From a bacterium (GTDB lineage: Bacteria; Zhuqueibacterota; QNDG01; DSAB01), in NCBI GenBank assembly GCA_016931965.1, contig JAFGDT010000098.1:1-64000 (forward strand): DNA of 64,000 nucleotides, in the 5' to 3' direction. The position numbers and the translations under genes are program-made. Under the pieces are notes generated by a model. That model searched no databases, was not told the DNA's origin, and worked only from the letters and a program-made list of their open reading frames with translations. Positions 30,739-40,342 of the stretch are shown here, piece after piece (the first letter of the stretch is position 1; every line of letters starts with the position of its first letter).

Positions 30739-31669
30739 TTGCCTTCTCACTTCTGTATAATAATTCCATTGCTTTCCGATCATTTTGAAACAACCCGGCA
30801 AAAAAACCATGCAGTTTCCCCAAAACCCCTCCACAATTTTTATAGAGTATGAGATTCCGAATAAACATGTAGGGCAATCCGGCGAAAACAAAAAACAGAT
30901 ATTTTACCCAATTGAGGGGTGTTGCATATTTTTTCATAAACCGAACCGCATTCCGCGTGGCCAGATATTTTTTCCGATACGAAAATTGTTCCTCAGTGGC
31001 ATGTGGTTTGTGCCATACTTTTGCCAGAGGACAAAAAACAATTTTAAATCCCGCATTCTTAACACGAACACTTAAATCCGTATCTTCAAACCAGTATCCA
31101 ATATAACCGGGATCGAAAAGTCCGACACGTTCCAACACCTTTCGATTCAACAAAATCGCGCCTCCCCATAAATGATCTACTTCTTCAATCCGGTTAAACT
31201 GTCCAACGTCCTTCTCATTCACACCGCGTCCCCGAGTGACATTCTGAGTAAAATCAATAATTCCACCAGCAGAAAGGATGATATCCGGTTTGCTGTAATC
31301 ATACATGATCGTCCCAACGAGACCGGCCTCAGAATCATTATCCGCAACACCGATTAATTCGGTTAGCGAGGAGGGATCAACAACAATGTCATTGTCAACC
31401 ATGTAAATATAATCCACTCCGAATTCCAATGCTTTCCGAAGGCCGATATTTTTACCCTCTATGGCACCATAATTTTCATCATTAACAATTAAAGTAACAT
31501 CTGGAAATTTATCTCTGACCGCTTCCACTGACCCATCTGTTGAAGCGTTATCTACTAAAATGATCTCTTGAACAGGATAATCCAATTTCTGAATATGTAG
31601 TATACAATCTAGAACCATTTCTTTTCGGTTCCAGTTTAATATGACGACAATGACTTTCTTTTCTCTCAA
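30728..31669 (-). CDS. Glycosyltransferase family 2
   Basis: VIVVILNWNRKEMVLDCI; EIILVDNASTDGSVEAV; YMVDNDIVVDPSSL; GYWFEDTDLSVRVKNAGFKIVF. Confidence 0.92.
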   Translation of the reverse strand: MREKKVIVVILNWNRKEMVLDCILHIQKLDYPVQEIILVDNASTDGSVEAVRDKFPDVTLIVNDENYGAIEGKNIGLRKALEFGVDYIYMVDNDIVVDPSSLTELIGVADNDSEAGLVGTIMYDYSKPDIILSAGGIIDFTQNVTRGRGVNEKDVGQFNRIEEVDHLWGGAILLNRKVLERVGLFDPGYIGYWFEDTDLSVRVKNAGFKIVFCPLAKVWHKPHATEEQFSYRKKYLATRNAVRFMKKYATPLNWVKYLFFVFAGLPYMFIRNLILYKNCGGVLGKLHGFFAGLFQNDRKAMELLYRSEKANEN

Positions 31670-31694
31670 TCTATCAACACCCTTTGATTATTGG

Positions 31695-33143
31695 TCAAGT
31701 CAATCCATTCCTTTTTAAAATTGTGTTTTGGAAAAATATTTTAAGTTCATGATCATCGAAGGTCTTCAATGTAAACAACGATAGAATATATATTAATCCT
31801 AAACAGAAGAGAACGACTGCAAAAGGTATATGGCTCAATAAAAGTACATAATAAACAAAATATGCAAATCCACCAGCCAGTATGGGTTTAAGAATAATCG
31901 TATGAATAGGCATCCCTTTGAAGTGTTTAAAAAGATAGTAAAAAGCGATAGCAAATATGAGCAATTCACCCAAAACTGTGGTTACCGAGGAACCATAATA
32001 TCCATAATATTTGATGAGTATCAAATTCATTATGATCTTGAATGCCAATCCTGCAGAACCCAATAGCAATATGATCTTTTGACGGTTCATAGATATCAAT
32101 GTCGCATTCAACATCCAATTCGCAAATTGAAATACAATACCGATAAATAAAATCTTTAAAACCAATACTGCAGGAAGATATTCATCTCCATAAAAAAATC
32201 CAAGAAAATAATGGGAAAGAATAATACCATAAATGGATATTGGAATTCCGATGACAAACATATATTTGATAGAACGGATAGCCAATCTTTTATGATGATC
32301 AATATTCTCTGTAAACAATTCCGACAATCGAGGAAGAAGAACCAGCCAGAAAATAGTGGGTAAAATGGTAACCCCTTCATAAATTTTAAATGCGGAATTA
32401 TACATGCCGACATCACCAATACTGCGCATCAATGATAACATAACCGTATCAATATATGAATAAATGGTCAGCACAACGAAAAACAATCCAAGTGGAAAAG
32501 CTTCCAACTGGAGTTTTTTCATAAAATGAAAATCCAAGTTCAACCTAAAAGGTATGATTTTCCAACGGAGTATAACAAGTATTAATAAAAAGTCAACCAA
32601 GCGTACCGCTGTAAAACAAATAGCCAAGGGGAAAACAGCCCGATATTGAAATAAAACCGCCAATCCGATACCCAATAAACAGAACCGTTCAATAAAAACC
32701 AAAACAGTATCCCAGGCAAACCGGTTATGAACCTGTAAGAAAATACGCATCGTATACTTTAAACTTTTTAAGAAGGCCGACGGAGCCAGTATGTATACGA
32801 CCAATTGGGTGTTTGAATCATATCCCAACAAATGAACAACTCCAATCAACGCAAGCATCACAAAAAAAGAAAGAAGAATTTTCCAAATCAGTAGATTGCC
32901 AATGTATTTTTCTGTCAGATTTTTCTGCTGAGCAACATTACGTACACTGATATCACGAAGACCAAAATCGGTAAACATTTCAAAGATCGTGGCAATATGC
33001 AAAGCCAGCATAAACATACCATATTTTTCTGATCCCAAATAGCGGCCCATAAATGTCATCAAAATGAACAGAAAAAAAGTTGTCAGCACGGATATGCTTG
33101 AATAAAAAAGATTATTGACAATGTTGTATTTATGTTCTTTCAT
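31695..33143 (-). CDS. Wzx-like polysaccharide flippase (third copy)
   Basis: 482 aa polytopic; MGRYLGSEKYGMFMLALHIATIFEMFTDFGLRDISVRNVAQ. Confidence 0.87.
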   Translation of the reverse strand: MKEHKYNIVNNLFYSSISVLTTFFLFILMTFMGRYLGSEKYGMFMLALHIATIFEMFTDFGLRDISVRNVAQQKNLTEKYIGNLLIWKILLSFFVMLALIGVVHLLGYDSNTQLVVYILAPSAFLKSLKYTMRIFLQVHNRFAWDTVLVFIERFCLLGIGLAVLFQYRAVFPLAICFTAVRLVDFLLILVILRWKIIPFRLNLDFHFMKKLQLEAFPLGLFFVVLTIYSYIDTVMLSLMRSIGDVGMYNSAFKIYEGVTILPTIFWLVLLPRLSELFTENIDHHKRLAIRSIKYMFVIGIPISIYGIILSHYFLGFFYGDEYLPAVLVLKILFIGIVFQFANWMLNATLISMNRQKIILLLGSAGLAFKIIMNLILIKYYGYYGSSVTTVLGELLIFAIAFYYLFKHFKGMPIHTIILKPILAGGFAYFVYYVLLLSHIPFAVVLFCLGLIYILSLFTLKTFDDHELKIFFQNTILKRNGLT

Positions 33144-33159
33144 TAAATCTTCGTTTCAA

Positions 33160-34479
33160 TCAATTCTTTATATTATTTTTTACCATGACATTTTTATCGC
33201 CTTTCTGAGCAACATATGAATTTATGATATCCGAAAAAATAAACAAATATATAAACCATAAAAGCATCACATAAAACTGCAGTTTAAGTTCAGGCATAAA
33301 AATATAATCTGATTCCAGTAACAATAATAGGATAAAATAAATTAGAGGTAAAGGGATCAGGAAAACAGGATGAAGATTGAGCTTTTTACCAATTCCCCGA
33401 AAACCAGTCACAAACATGGGGATCATAACCGGAAATGCCAGTATTAATAATCTTTCCACATTCATACCAAATAAAATCTGAGTATAGACCAAAATTAAAA
33501 AAGGACAGCTGAGAATGAGAAAGACAACATTTTCTCGAGGTACAATAAATAATAGAAGAATAAAAGTTCCCCAAACACCAAAGGAATAACGTTTCAAATC
33601 TGATAATGTTATGTTTTTTAAACGGGGGATACCAATGATTTTTAATAAGTCCTGCAGTTCATGGGTTCTGTTCGTATCCACATCGTCAGAAAGAACATGG
33701 ACAACGGATACTTCATAAGGTATCTGACTTAAATAGGTTTGATCATTATTTAAAGGAGGTAAAAATAGTCGAAGCCCCAATAAAATAACAATACCAGGGA
33801 TCCCAATGATAAAAGTCTTGAAAACTAATTTTGGATTAAATAGTCTTTCTGTACGAAAAGTATAATACAATGGTAAAATAAATAATACAGATTCTTTGGC
33901 TAACAATCCAACAGCCAGGATGATTGAAGTAACCACAGGACGATCCTGGAGTATAAATAAAAAAGCCAATGTCAGAAATACATAAGAAAATGCATCGACA
34001 TGCCATGTGGCAAATACATTAAATCGGGTAGCAAATCCAATTGCAAAGAAAACAACCATACCTAAAAAACAGTACCAATAATGAAAACGTAATGCTTTCA
34101 AAATATAAAACATCAATATCCCTGTGACCACAACAGACAAACCTGTTACTATACAGAAACCAGTAAAATATTCAAAGGGTAAAATTGTAACGATCAAGGG
34201 CTGTAAGATCCGGTAACAAAAAGGCGCTATACGCAGCTGAAATGGATATTTTGCCATATAAAGATATTTATGCAAATCATACGGTAAATCATGTGGCCTT
34301 TGAAAACTTGGATGCTCATAATTCAATAAAGGTGTTTTCATGTAAAGCAGACCAACAAATAACAAAGAGACGGCACAAACAAAACAGAACATGAAATACT
34401 TATTATTTTCAAAATGATACTGAAGCTTTTTTAAATATCGACTTGATTTCTTAATACTATCTTCTATTATACAACACAT
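33160..34479 (-). CDS. Polytopic membrane protein, GT-C-like (unassigned)
   Basis: 439 aa, about ten hydrophobic stretches, conserved-looking periplasmic loops; adjacent to flippase and deacetylase. Confidence 0.6.
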   Translation of the reverse strand: MCCIIEDSIKKSSRYLKKLQYHFENNKYFMFCFVCAVSLLFVGLLYMKTPLLNYEHPSFQRPHDLPYDLHKYLYMAKYPFQLRIAPFCYRILQPLIVTILPFEYFTGFCIVTGLSVVVTGILMFYILKALRFHYWYCFLGMVVFFAIGFATRFNVFATWHVDAFSYVFLTLAFLFILQDRPVVTSIILAVGLLAKESVLFILPLYYTFRTERLFNPKLVFKTFIIGIPGIVILLGLRLFLPPLNNDQTYLSQIPYEVSVVHVLSDDVDTNRTHELQDLLKIIGIPRLKNITLSDLKRYSFGVWGTFILLLFIVPRENVVFLILSCPFLILVYTQILFGMNVERLLILAFPVMIPMFVTGFRGIGKKLNLHPVFLIPLPLIYFILLLLLESDYIFMPELKLQFYVMLLWFIYLFIFSDIINSYVAQKGDKNVMVKNNIKN

Positions 34480-34585
34480 CTTACCTGTCTTTTCTCCAAT
34501 GTCATCGACTAATTTTCTAATTAATTCTCATATATTATATTTTTACAATCGTACTTACAATACATTCATTTTTGATATTTACTGC

Positions 34586-35683
34586 CTAGTAATTATGACC
34601 CCATAATAACCGTCTCAAACCTTTATTATAATAAACTTTCAACAGTGATGACCTATGACTACCTGGCAATCTATATACAAAATCGCCATTCACCCTTCTC
34701 AAATAAATACAACTTCCATCTAACGAACCAAAAGCAAGATCCTTTTCGATGCCTCCAAAAACCAACCGATAACCACTTTTACATAATAAATGGTTCGATA
34801 TTTCGCTTCGTTCAGAATAAGGATACGAAAATGCTATCACTTCTTTACCTGGTAATTTTTCTTCAATGATTTTTTTTGACTGTTTTATCTCTTTTTCGAT
34901 GCGTTTTGTTTGACCCTTGGTTGTCTCATATTTATGGTCGAGTGACATACCATTTAAAATCATACGAACAGCTTTTTTCAGTCGGCTTCGCCAAAAAGGA
35001 TTTTTAAAAAATTTCTCCTCTCCTCGATTTTTAACATAGTCAATGCAAAATGTTTCAACTGCTTTGTTACCAAAATATTTTTTCGATCCGGCTAAAGATG
35101 AAGCATGTTGATAAATGGGCATTCCCAATGGTGGCAATTGTTTTTCAAAACCAGCAGGACCATTATTCAATAATGGAAATTGCCAACGATGATAAAAATG
35201 ATATGTTGGATGAAAAAAATCAACAATTTTTGGAGATATATAAATTCTTCCGTGTGTATAAGAATGCGCTTGAAAATCGATCACTCCGCTTTGATGCATC
35301 TCCTGAGCTTGACTCCAGTTAATCACACCTTCCTCCCCAATCCAATAAGGAGCAATAAAAGCGACTGCCTGAAATTGATAGGATCGAAGCAATGGATAGG
35401 CCACTGAATACAAATCATCCAATCCGTCATCAAACGTCATAACAATATCCTTGACAGACGGATTTTTGCCTTGAACCAAACAGTCACCCAATTGCATGAT
35501 ATTCAGCGTCTGATATCCATTATCTTTCAAATATCGAAGCTGATCTTCAAATACTTTTCGATCAATACGATGGTATAAAAATACAGGGATCTCATCACCC
35601 ATTTGATTCTTCGTAACATAATCGGGATAACTTCCCGTAATCATGTCTTTAAACATTTGATAAAATTCTGTAATCAATGCCAT
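34586..35683 (-). CDS. Polysaccharide deacetylase (NodB homology)
   Basis: VFLYHRIDRKVFEDQLRYLKDNGYQTL; IVMTFDDGLDDLYSVAYPLL; IDFQAHSYTHGR metal-binding motif. Confidence 0.9.
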   Translation of the reverse strand: MALITEFYQMFKDMITGSYPDYVTKNQMGDEIPVFLYHRIDRKVFEDQLRYLKDNGYQTLNIMQLGDCLVQGKNPSVKDIVMTFDDGLDDLYSVAYPLLRSYQFQAVAFIAPYWIGEEGVINWSQAQEMHQSGVIDFQAHSYTHGRIYISPKIVDFFHPTYHFYHRWQFPLLNNGPAGFEKQLPPLGMPIYQHASSLAGSKKYFGNKAVETFCIDYVKNRGEEKFFKNPFWRSRLKKAVRMILNGMSLDHKYETTKGQTKRIEKEIKQSKKIIEEKLPGKEVIAFSYPYSERSEISNHLLCKSGYRLVFGGIEKDLAFGSLDGSCIYLRRVNGDFVYRLPGSHRSSLLKVYYNKGLRRLLWGHNY

Positions 35684-35723
35684 TTTATTAATAAACGACC
35701 AACTCCTTTATGAAAATCTAACA

Positions 35724-37589
35724 TCATGAATGGTCCAAGTGTTCTCTTAACCACAGCTCCAAAACCAGCAGAGCCCAGAGTCGATGAGAATGATTATCTC
35801 TCTTAGTCAGATGTTCACTGATCATTTGCGAAACACCTTTTGAATCAAACAATCCTCGTCTGTTCAGATTCTTCTCCGACAAAATATCGACAATATAATC
35901 TTGAACGGCTTTGTTACTCCTCATCCAATTTTTCATGGGAATGCTATGACCCAATTTGTCTTTCCGAAAAACAATCTCTTTCGGTAGAATATGCCGCATC
36001 GTTTGTTTTAATATATATTTTGTCTCAGATTGATTCCGGATCTTCAATTTGGGATGTATGGTTGCTCCGAATTCCACCAACGGATAATCCAACAAAGGAA
36101 ATCGAGATTCAATACCGTAGTATCGAATCAAATCCATTCGCCTCAAATAAAATCCAACCACAGTGAGGTAATCACTATACAAGGATTTGTTCAATAGATG
36201 GGTTCCGTTTGACTCTTGATTGATTTCAGCAATGGGCTGATAGAGTTCTTCATCCTTTATACCAGTACCAAATTCTTTGTTTAAAATAGAAATCAATTGA
36301 TCCGGCAAATAATAAATTCTCCAGCGATGGCTAAAAAGAGAGGCAGGAAAACGGACACTCTGGGAAAATCGTTTCCACTTCACCCTGAAATCTTTCTTTT
36401 TATCGGAATCCTTCAGTTTTGAGCCCATCAAAAGAAACGGATTTTTAATAAAACTTGGAATATGTTCGATCCATTGCCCTGCTTGATCTGCAAGATAAAC
36501 CGGATGCCCTCCGAACAGTTCATCCCCACCATCACCTGTTAAGACATAAGAAACCTTGTTATGTGCATCCTCTCCCAAGAGTTCAGTCGCAATGTTGATG
36601 CCCAAATCACAAAAGGGTTCATCCATCCTTTTGACCAGTTCTGCAATGCGTTTCACTTGTTCTGAACCATATTCGACAAGAGAATGATTCGTCTGATAAA
36701 AATCGGAAACAATTCGAGCATATTTTGATTCATCGTAAGAAACACCACGACACCGATAGGAAAAGGTATACAGCGGTGTATCAACATATTTTTGCGCAAA
36801 AGACAAAACAGTGCTGGAATCCATCCCCCCACTCAAAAAAACACCCGAGCGGCCATTAGAGTCCATCCGAATTTTAACTGCTTCATCGATCTTTTCTCTG
36901 AGTTGCTCACTGATCTCGCCTTCATCTTGATCAAGAATATTGGCAAAGGATAATTTCCAGTATCTTTTAATCGTTGATGATTCCTTACAATATAGAAACA
37001 GATGACCTGGACGAAGTTTCATCACATTGAGAAAAAAGGTATAAAAGGCGGGATTATAACAATAAAATAAAAACTGACAAACAGCCTGAATGTTGAGCTC
37101 TCTTTTAACCCCCGGATATTGTAATAGAGCCATAAGGGAGGTACTGAATACGATCTTCTCAGAATCTTCCAAATAATAGAGAGGTTCTATTCCGATATGA
37201 TCCCGGGCCAGGATCAACAGATGACGCTTATGATGATATAAGGCAAAAGCAAATTTACCCCGAAGTTTTCCAACAAATCCTTCTCCGTATCTTAAATAAA
37301 GGAGAAGAACCAGTTGAGCAGGATTTTTATCTGTGAATTTCTCCCCCAACGATTTTTGCATATCCTTAAAATTATAGATTTTTCCCTCAAAAACAACAGA
37401 CATCCGATTGGAATGATCCTGTAAAAAACAACTCTCTCCATGGTAGTTGTTATGCCAGATAAAACCCAAATTCCGATAACAATGAACATCTTTTTTTCCC
37501 GCAACCACTTCCCCGGATTTCATGATGGAAAACATTTCGTTTTCTGAAACGATCCTGGATATCTTTTTATAAATAATACCGCTAATCAT
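35724..37589 (-). CDS. Asparagine synthase-like protein with non-canonical glutaminase domain
   Basis: Synthetase PPi-loop RSGVFLSGGMDSSTVLSFAQ; YVLTGDGGDELFGGHPVY; N-terminus MISGIIYKK lacks the MCGI nucleophile Cys. Confidence 0.88.
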   Translation of the reverse strand: MISGIIYKKISRIVSENEMFSIMKSGEVVAGKKDVHCYRNLGFIWHNNYHGESCFLQDHSNRMSVVFEGKIYNFKDMQKSLGEKFTDKNPAQLVLLLYLRYGEGFVGKLRGKFAFALYHHKRHLLILARDHIGIEPLYYLEDSEKIVFSTSLMALLQYPGVKRELNIQAVCQFLFYCYNPAFYTFFLNVMKLRPGHLFLYCKESSTIKRYWKLSFANILDQDEGEISEQLREKIDEAVKIRMDSNGRSGVFLSGGMDSSTVLSFAQKYVDTPLYTFSYRCRGVSYDESKYARIVSDFYQTNHSLVEYGSEQVKRIAELVKRMDEPFCDLGINIATELLGEDAHNKVSYVLTGDGGDELFGGHPVYLADQAGQWIEHIPSFIKNPFLLMGSKLKDSDKKKDFRVKWKRFSQSVRFPASLFSHRWRIYYLPDQLISILNKEFGTGIKDEELYQPIAEINQESNGTHLLNKSLYSDYLTVVGFYLRRMDLIRYYGIESRFPLLDYPLVEFGATIHPKLKIRNQSETKYILKQTMRHILPKEIVFRKDKLGHSIPMKNWMRSNKAVQDYIVDILSEKNLNRRGLFDSKGVSQMISEHLTKRDNHSHRLWALLVLELWLREHLDHS

Positions 37590-37989
37590 TTTGCTGATTT
37601 TCTACTTTCTTGTCATTCGATTTGGAATGATTTTTCCCCGATACAATTGTCTTATCTTTGATGGCCTGTTTCAGCAAAGACAATTCCTGTACCAATGTTT
37701 TAAGCTGATCTTTCAACCTGGTCATTTCCAAAGAAAAGTGCAATAATATGAGCAGAACAAAAACAATGGCCACCAGAAAAAATAGTGCCGGAGGATATTC
37801 AATCCCAATTGAATGAGCAACTCGATCGCCCAAACTCTGCCAGATGGACATAATGAGAATGATTAGACTGACGCCCAACCATAATATGGAGTATTCAATT
37901 TTCATCCTTCGCTTGCGAATAAGATTCAAAACAATAAAGAAGAGAAAAAAGGCGATAATCGCTACAATAATTCTTCCTTTTAAAGGCAT
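37582..37989 (-). CDS. DUF2304-like small membrane protein
   Basis: 135 aa, N-terminal TM helices, RRRMKIEYSILWLGVSLIILIMSIWQSLGDRVAHSIGIEYPPALFFLVAI; adjacent to GT2. Confidence 0.8.
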   Translation of the reverse strand: MPLKGRIIVAIIAFFLFFIVLNLIRKRRMKIEYSILWLGVSLIILIMSIWQSLGDRVAHSIGIEYPPALFFLVAIVFVLLILLHFSLEMTRLKDQLKTLVQELSLLKQAIKDKTIVSGKNHSKSNDKKVENQQND

Positions 37990-38726
37990 TAGATTTTTTT
38001 CCTCAAAAATGTTCTGTGTTGTCCAAACAAAACAGAAAAAATCGAAAGCATCATTTTAACCATGTAGTACAAAGGCCGCAATCCGCTGTGCATCGACTTC
38101 CCCGTTTGACTTTCATACATTACCACAGGAATTTCGACGATTTTAAACCCTAAATTGTACAATAAAAGAATCATATCGGCATCAGGATAATCAGGGGGAT
38201 AATAATTGCTCTTGGCAAAAAAATCAATGACATTTTTATGAAGGGCTTGAAAACCCGATGTCGGATCTGTAAATCTTTTTCTAATAAAGAGCAAAATCAA
38301 AAATTGAAAGAAACGCATACCTATTCGTCTCGTTAGAGCTACACGATAATGTCGATGACCGCCTAAAAATCTGGATCCGATGACAACATCATAACCATCC
38401 TTTTCTATTTTAACAATAAAATCAGAAATATATTGGGGATCGTGTTGCCCATCGCCATCTATTTGAACAACTGCATCACAATGATGATTATGGGCATATT
38501 TATAACCGGTCTGAAGAGCGGCGCCATAACCCAAATGGACAATCAAAGGAATAACAGTTGCACCGGCATCCCGGGCTTTTATGATGGTCCGATCATCCGA
38601 ACCATCGTCAATAACCACAACCTCATCAATGATATCCATCGATCGAATTTTTTGGACCACTTCGGCGATTTTCGCTTCTTCATTAAAAGCAGGAATAATG
38701 GTGATATATTTTTTCTTTAACATCAT
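37989..38726 (-). CDS. Glycosyltransferase family 2 (dolichyl-phosphate mannosyltransferase-like)
   Basis: TIIPAFNEEAKIAEVVQKI; EVVVIDDGSDDRTI; VVQIDGDGQHDPQYI; DPTSGFQALHKNVI; computed ORF extends to 38765. Confidence 0.9.
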   Translation of the reverse strand: MMLKKKYITIIPAFNEEAKIAEVVQKIRSMDIIDEVVVIDDGSDDRTIIKARDAGATVIPLIVHLGYGAALQTGYKYAHNHHCDAVVQIDGDGQHDPQYISDFIVKIEKDGYDVVIGSRFLGGHRHYRVALTRRIGMRFFQFLILLFIRKRFTDPTSGFQALHKNVIDFFAKSNYYPPDYPDADMILLLYNLGFKIVEIPVVMYESQTGKSMHSGLRPLYYMVKMMLSIFSVLFGQHRTFLRKKI

Positions 38727-38730
38727 TTGA

Positions 38731-40299
38731 TCATGATAAAAAACGGTAAATTTGTATATTTCCAAATTCTTCTAAGAGATTAAAATGAGCACCGTATTTC
38801 TGTAAAACCGGTATCATGCAAACACGATGAAAATAGCGCGAAGAGTTAATGACCAGAATGGAGTCTGGAAACTGTTGAATATATTGATATACTTTTTCAA
38901 TATTTCGAAATATGGGAGACGGAGTGACCGACAATCCTGTTTCTAACGCATACCAGCGGGCATCATCTGCAATGATGATTTCACGGGTGTTCACGTTTTC
39001 CTTTAACCAGACAACAGCTGAATAATTGGGGGCAAATGCAAGTTTTTCGCTATGAGAAGAAAATTTATACCGATAGATTTCAATGGCTGCCTGAAATAGA
39101 TTAATGATGAAAATAGAAATCAATAAAACAGTGATGACCGATTTGCACAGCGTTCTGTTTTGAATAATCTTTTGGATAACTGCTGAAATGCCGATAACCA
39201 TATAATATACGAGGAAAATGGCCACAGGCATGAGGTAGCGATAAACCTCATAATGAAACCAGATAACCATCATGATTGCCAGATAAAATAAGACATAATA
39301 TTCAATAACGGATCGATGGCGGATCATTCGATTTAAAAAACCGATTGATATTAACAAAGTCATGATGATACCCAGAACAACGATCAGTGGATTAACGATA
39401 CGACCGAGCCTGGGATATCGATAATCCAGATATTCATACCAAGATCTCCCAAAAACAGTGTGAGGAATCCGTTCGATGAAGGCTCTTGCATTATCAGGTA
39501 TGCGATAAACAATATCTTTGAAAGTGGCCTGTCCCTCCTCCTGATAATAGAGATCTTTTGATAGAAATTGCTCCTTGTAACCGGGACCTGTTTCTGGTTG
39601 CACGATAAATAAAACAGTTTGATACAAAAGAAATGGGACGGTTAAGAGAAGAATTATCGAACGAATCTTATGGAATATTTTCATCTTATGCACATGACTG
39701 AATACAATATCAACCGTAACAGCCAAAATAAGTGCAATGGCAATAAATCTGAACGAGAGTAGTACGCCTAATAAAATACCTGTCAAAATAAGAGGTCCTG
39801 TTTTTATGGATTCTTGATGTTTTTCAATGCACCGACAGATAATGATGAGGCTTAACAATAGATAGGGCCATTCCGAATAAATGACTTTCGAATACACAAT
39901 TGTCGTCATAGAAAAATAATAGATCCCCGTTATGAAAAAACTCAGCCAAAAGTCGTCCAATCTATTTTGCATGATTCGGAACAAAACCACCCCCGATACC
40001 AAACCCAATAAAACAACAAGCATTTTTAAAATAAGTAAATCCCTACCAAACAGATAAAGGAACGGTACCAGCATTAGAGGCCAACCCGGTGATGTGTTTT
40101 TGGGAATGTAATCTACATCTTCGTTGTAGACAAAATTCGGATCATTGTAGGAATGATTGACAAGAATCGATTGGGCATGGAGAATGAAATGGGCATCATC
40201 ATCCATGCGTGTCCAATCACTGTCTAATTGAACGCACTGTATAATCGCCCAAAAAATACATAACAGAACAAGGGGTTGTCTATTCATTATTTTTTTCAT
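38731..40299 (-). CDS. GT-C membrane glycosyltransferase-like protein
   Basis: 522 aa polytopic; acidic loop DSDWTRMDDDAHFILHAQSILVN and TSPGWPLMLVPFLYLFGRDLLILKM. Confidence 0.7.
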   Translation of the reverse strand: MKKIMNRQPLVLLCIFWAIIQCVQLDSDWTRMDDDAHFILHAQSILVNHSYNDPNFVYNEDVDYIPKNTSPGWPLMLVPFLYLFGRDLLILKMLVVLLGLVSGVVLFRIMQNRLDDFWLSFFITGIYYFSMTTIVYSKVIYSEWPYLLLSLIIICRCIEKHQESIKTGPLILTGILLGVLLSFRFIAIALILAVTVDIVFSHVHKMKIFHKIRSIILLLTVPFLLYQTVLFIVQPETGPGYKEQFLSKDLYYQEEGQATFKDIVYRIPDNARAFIERIPHTVFGRSWYEYLDYRYPRLGRIVNPLIVVLGIIMTLLISIGFLNRMIRHRSVIEYYVLFYLAIMMVIWFHYEVYRYLMPVAIFLVYYMVIGISAVIQKIIQNRTLCKSVITVLLISIFIINLFQAAIEIYRYKFSSHSEKLAFAPNYSAVVWLKENVNTREIIIADDARWYALETGLSVTPSPIFRNIEKVYQYIQQFPDSILVINSSRYFHRVCMIPVLQKYGAHFNLLEEFGNIQIYRFLS

Positions 40300-40342
40300 A
40301 ATGACTCATCAAAATGTACAACAATCAAATTCCATGCCTATT

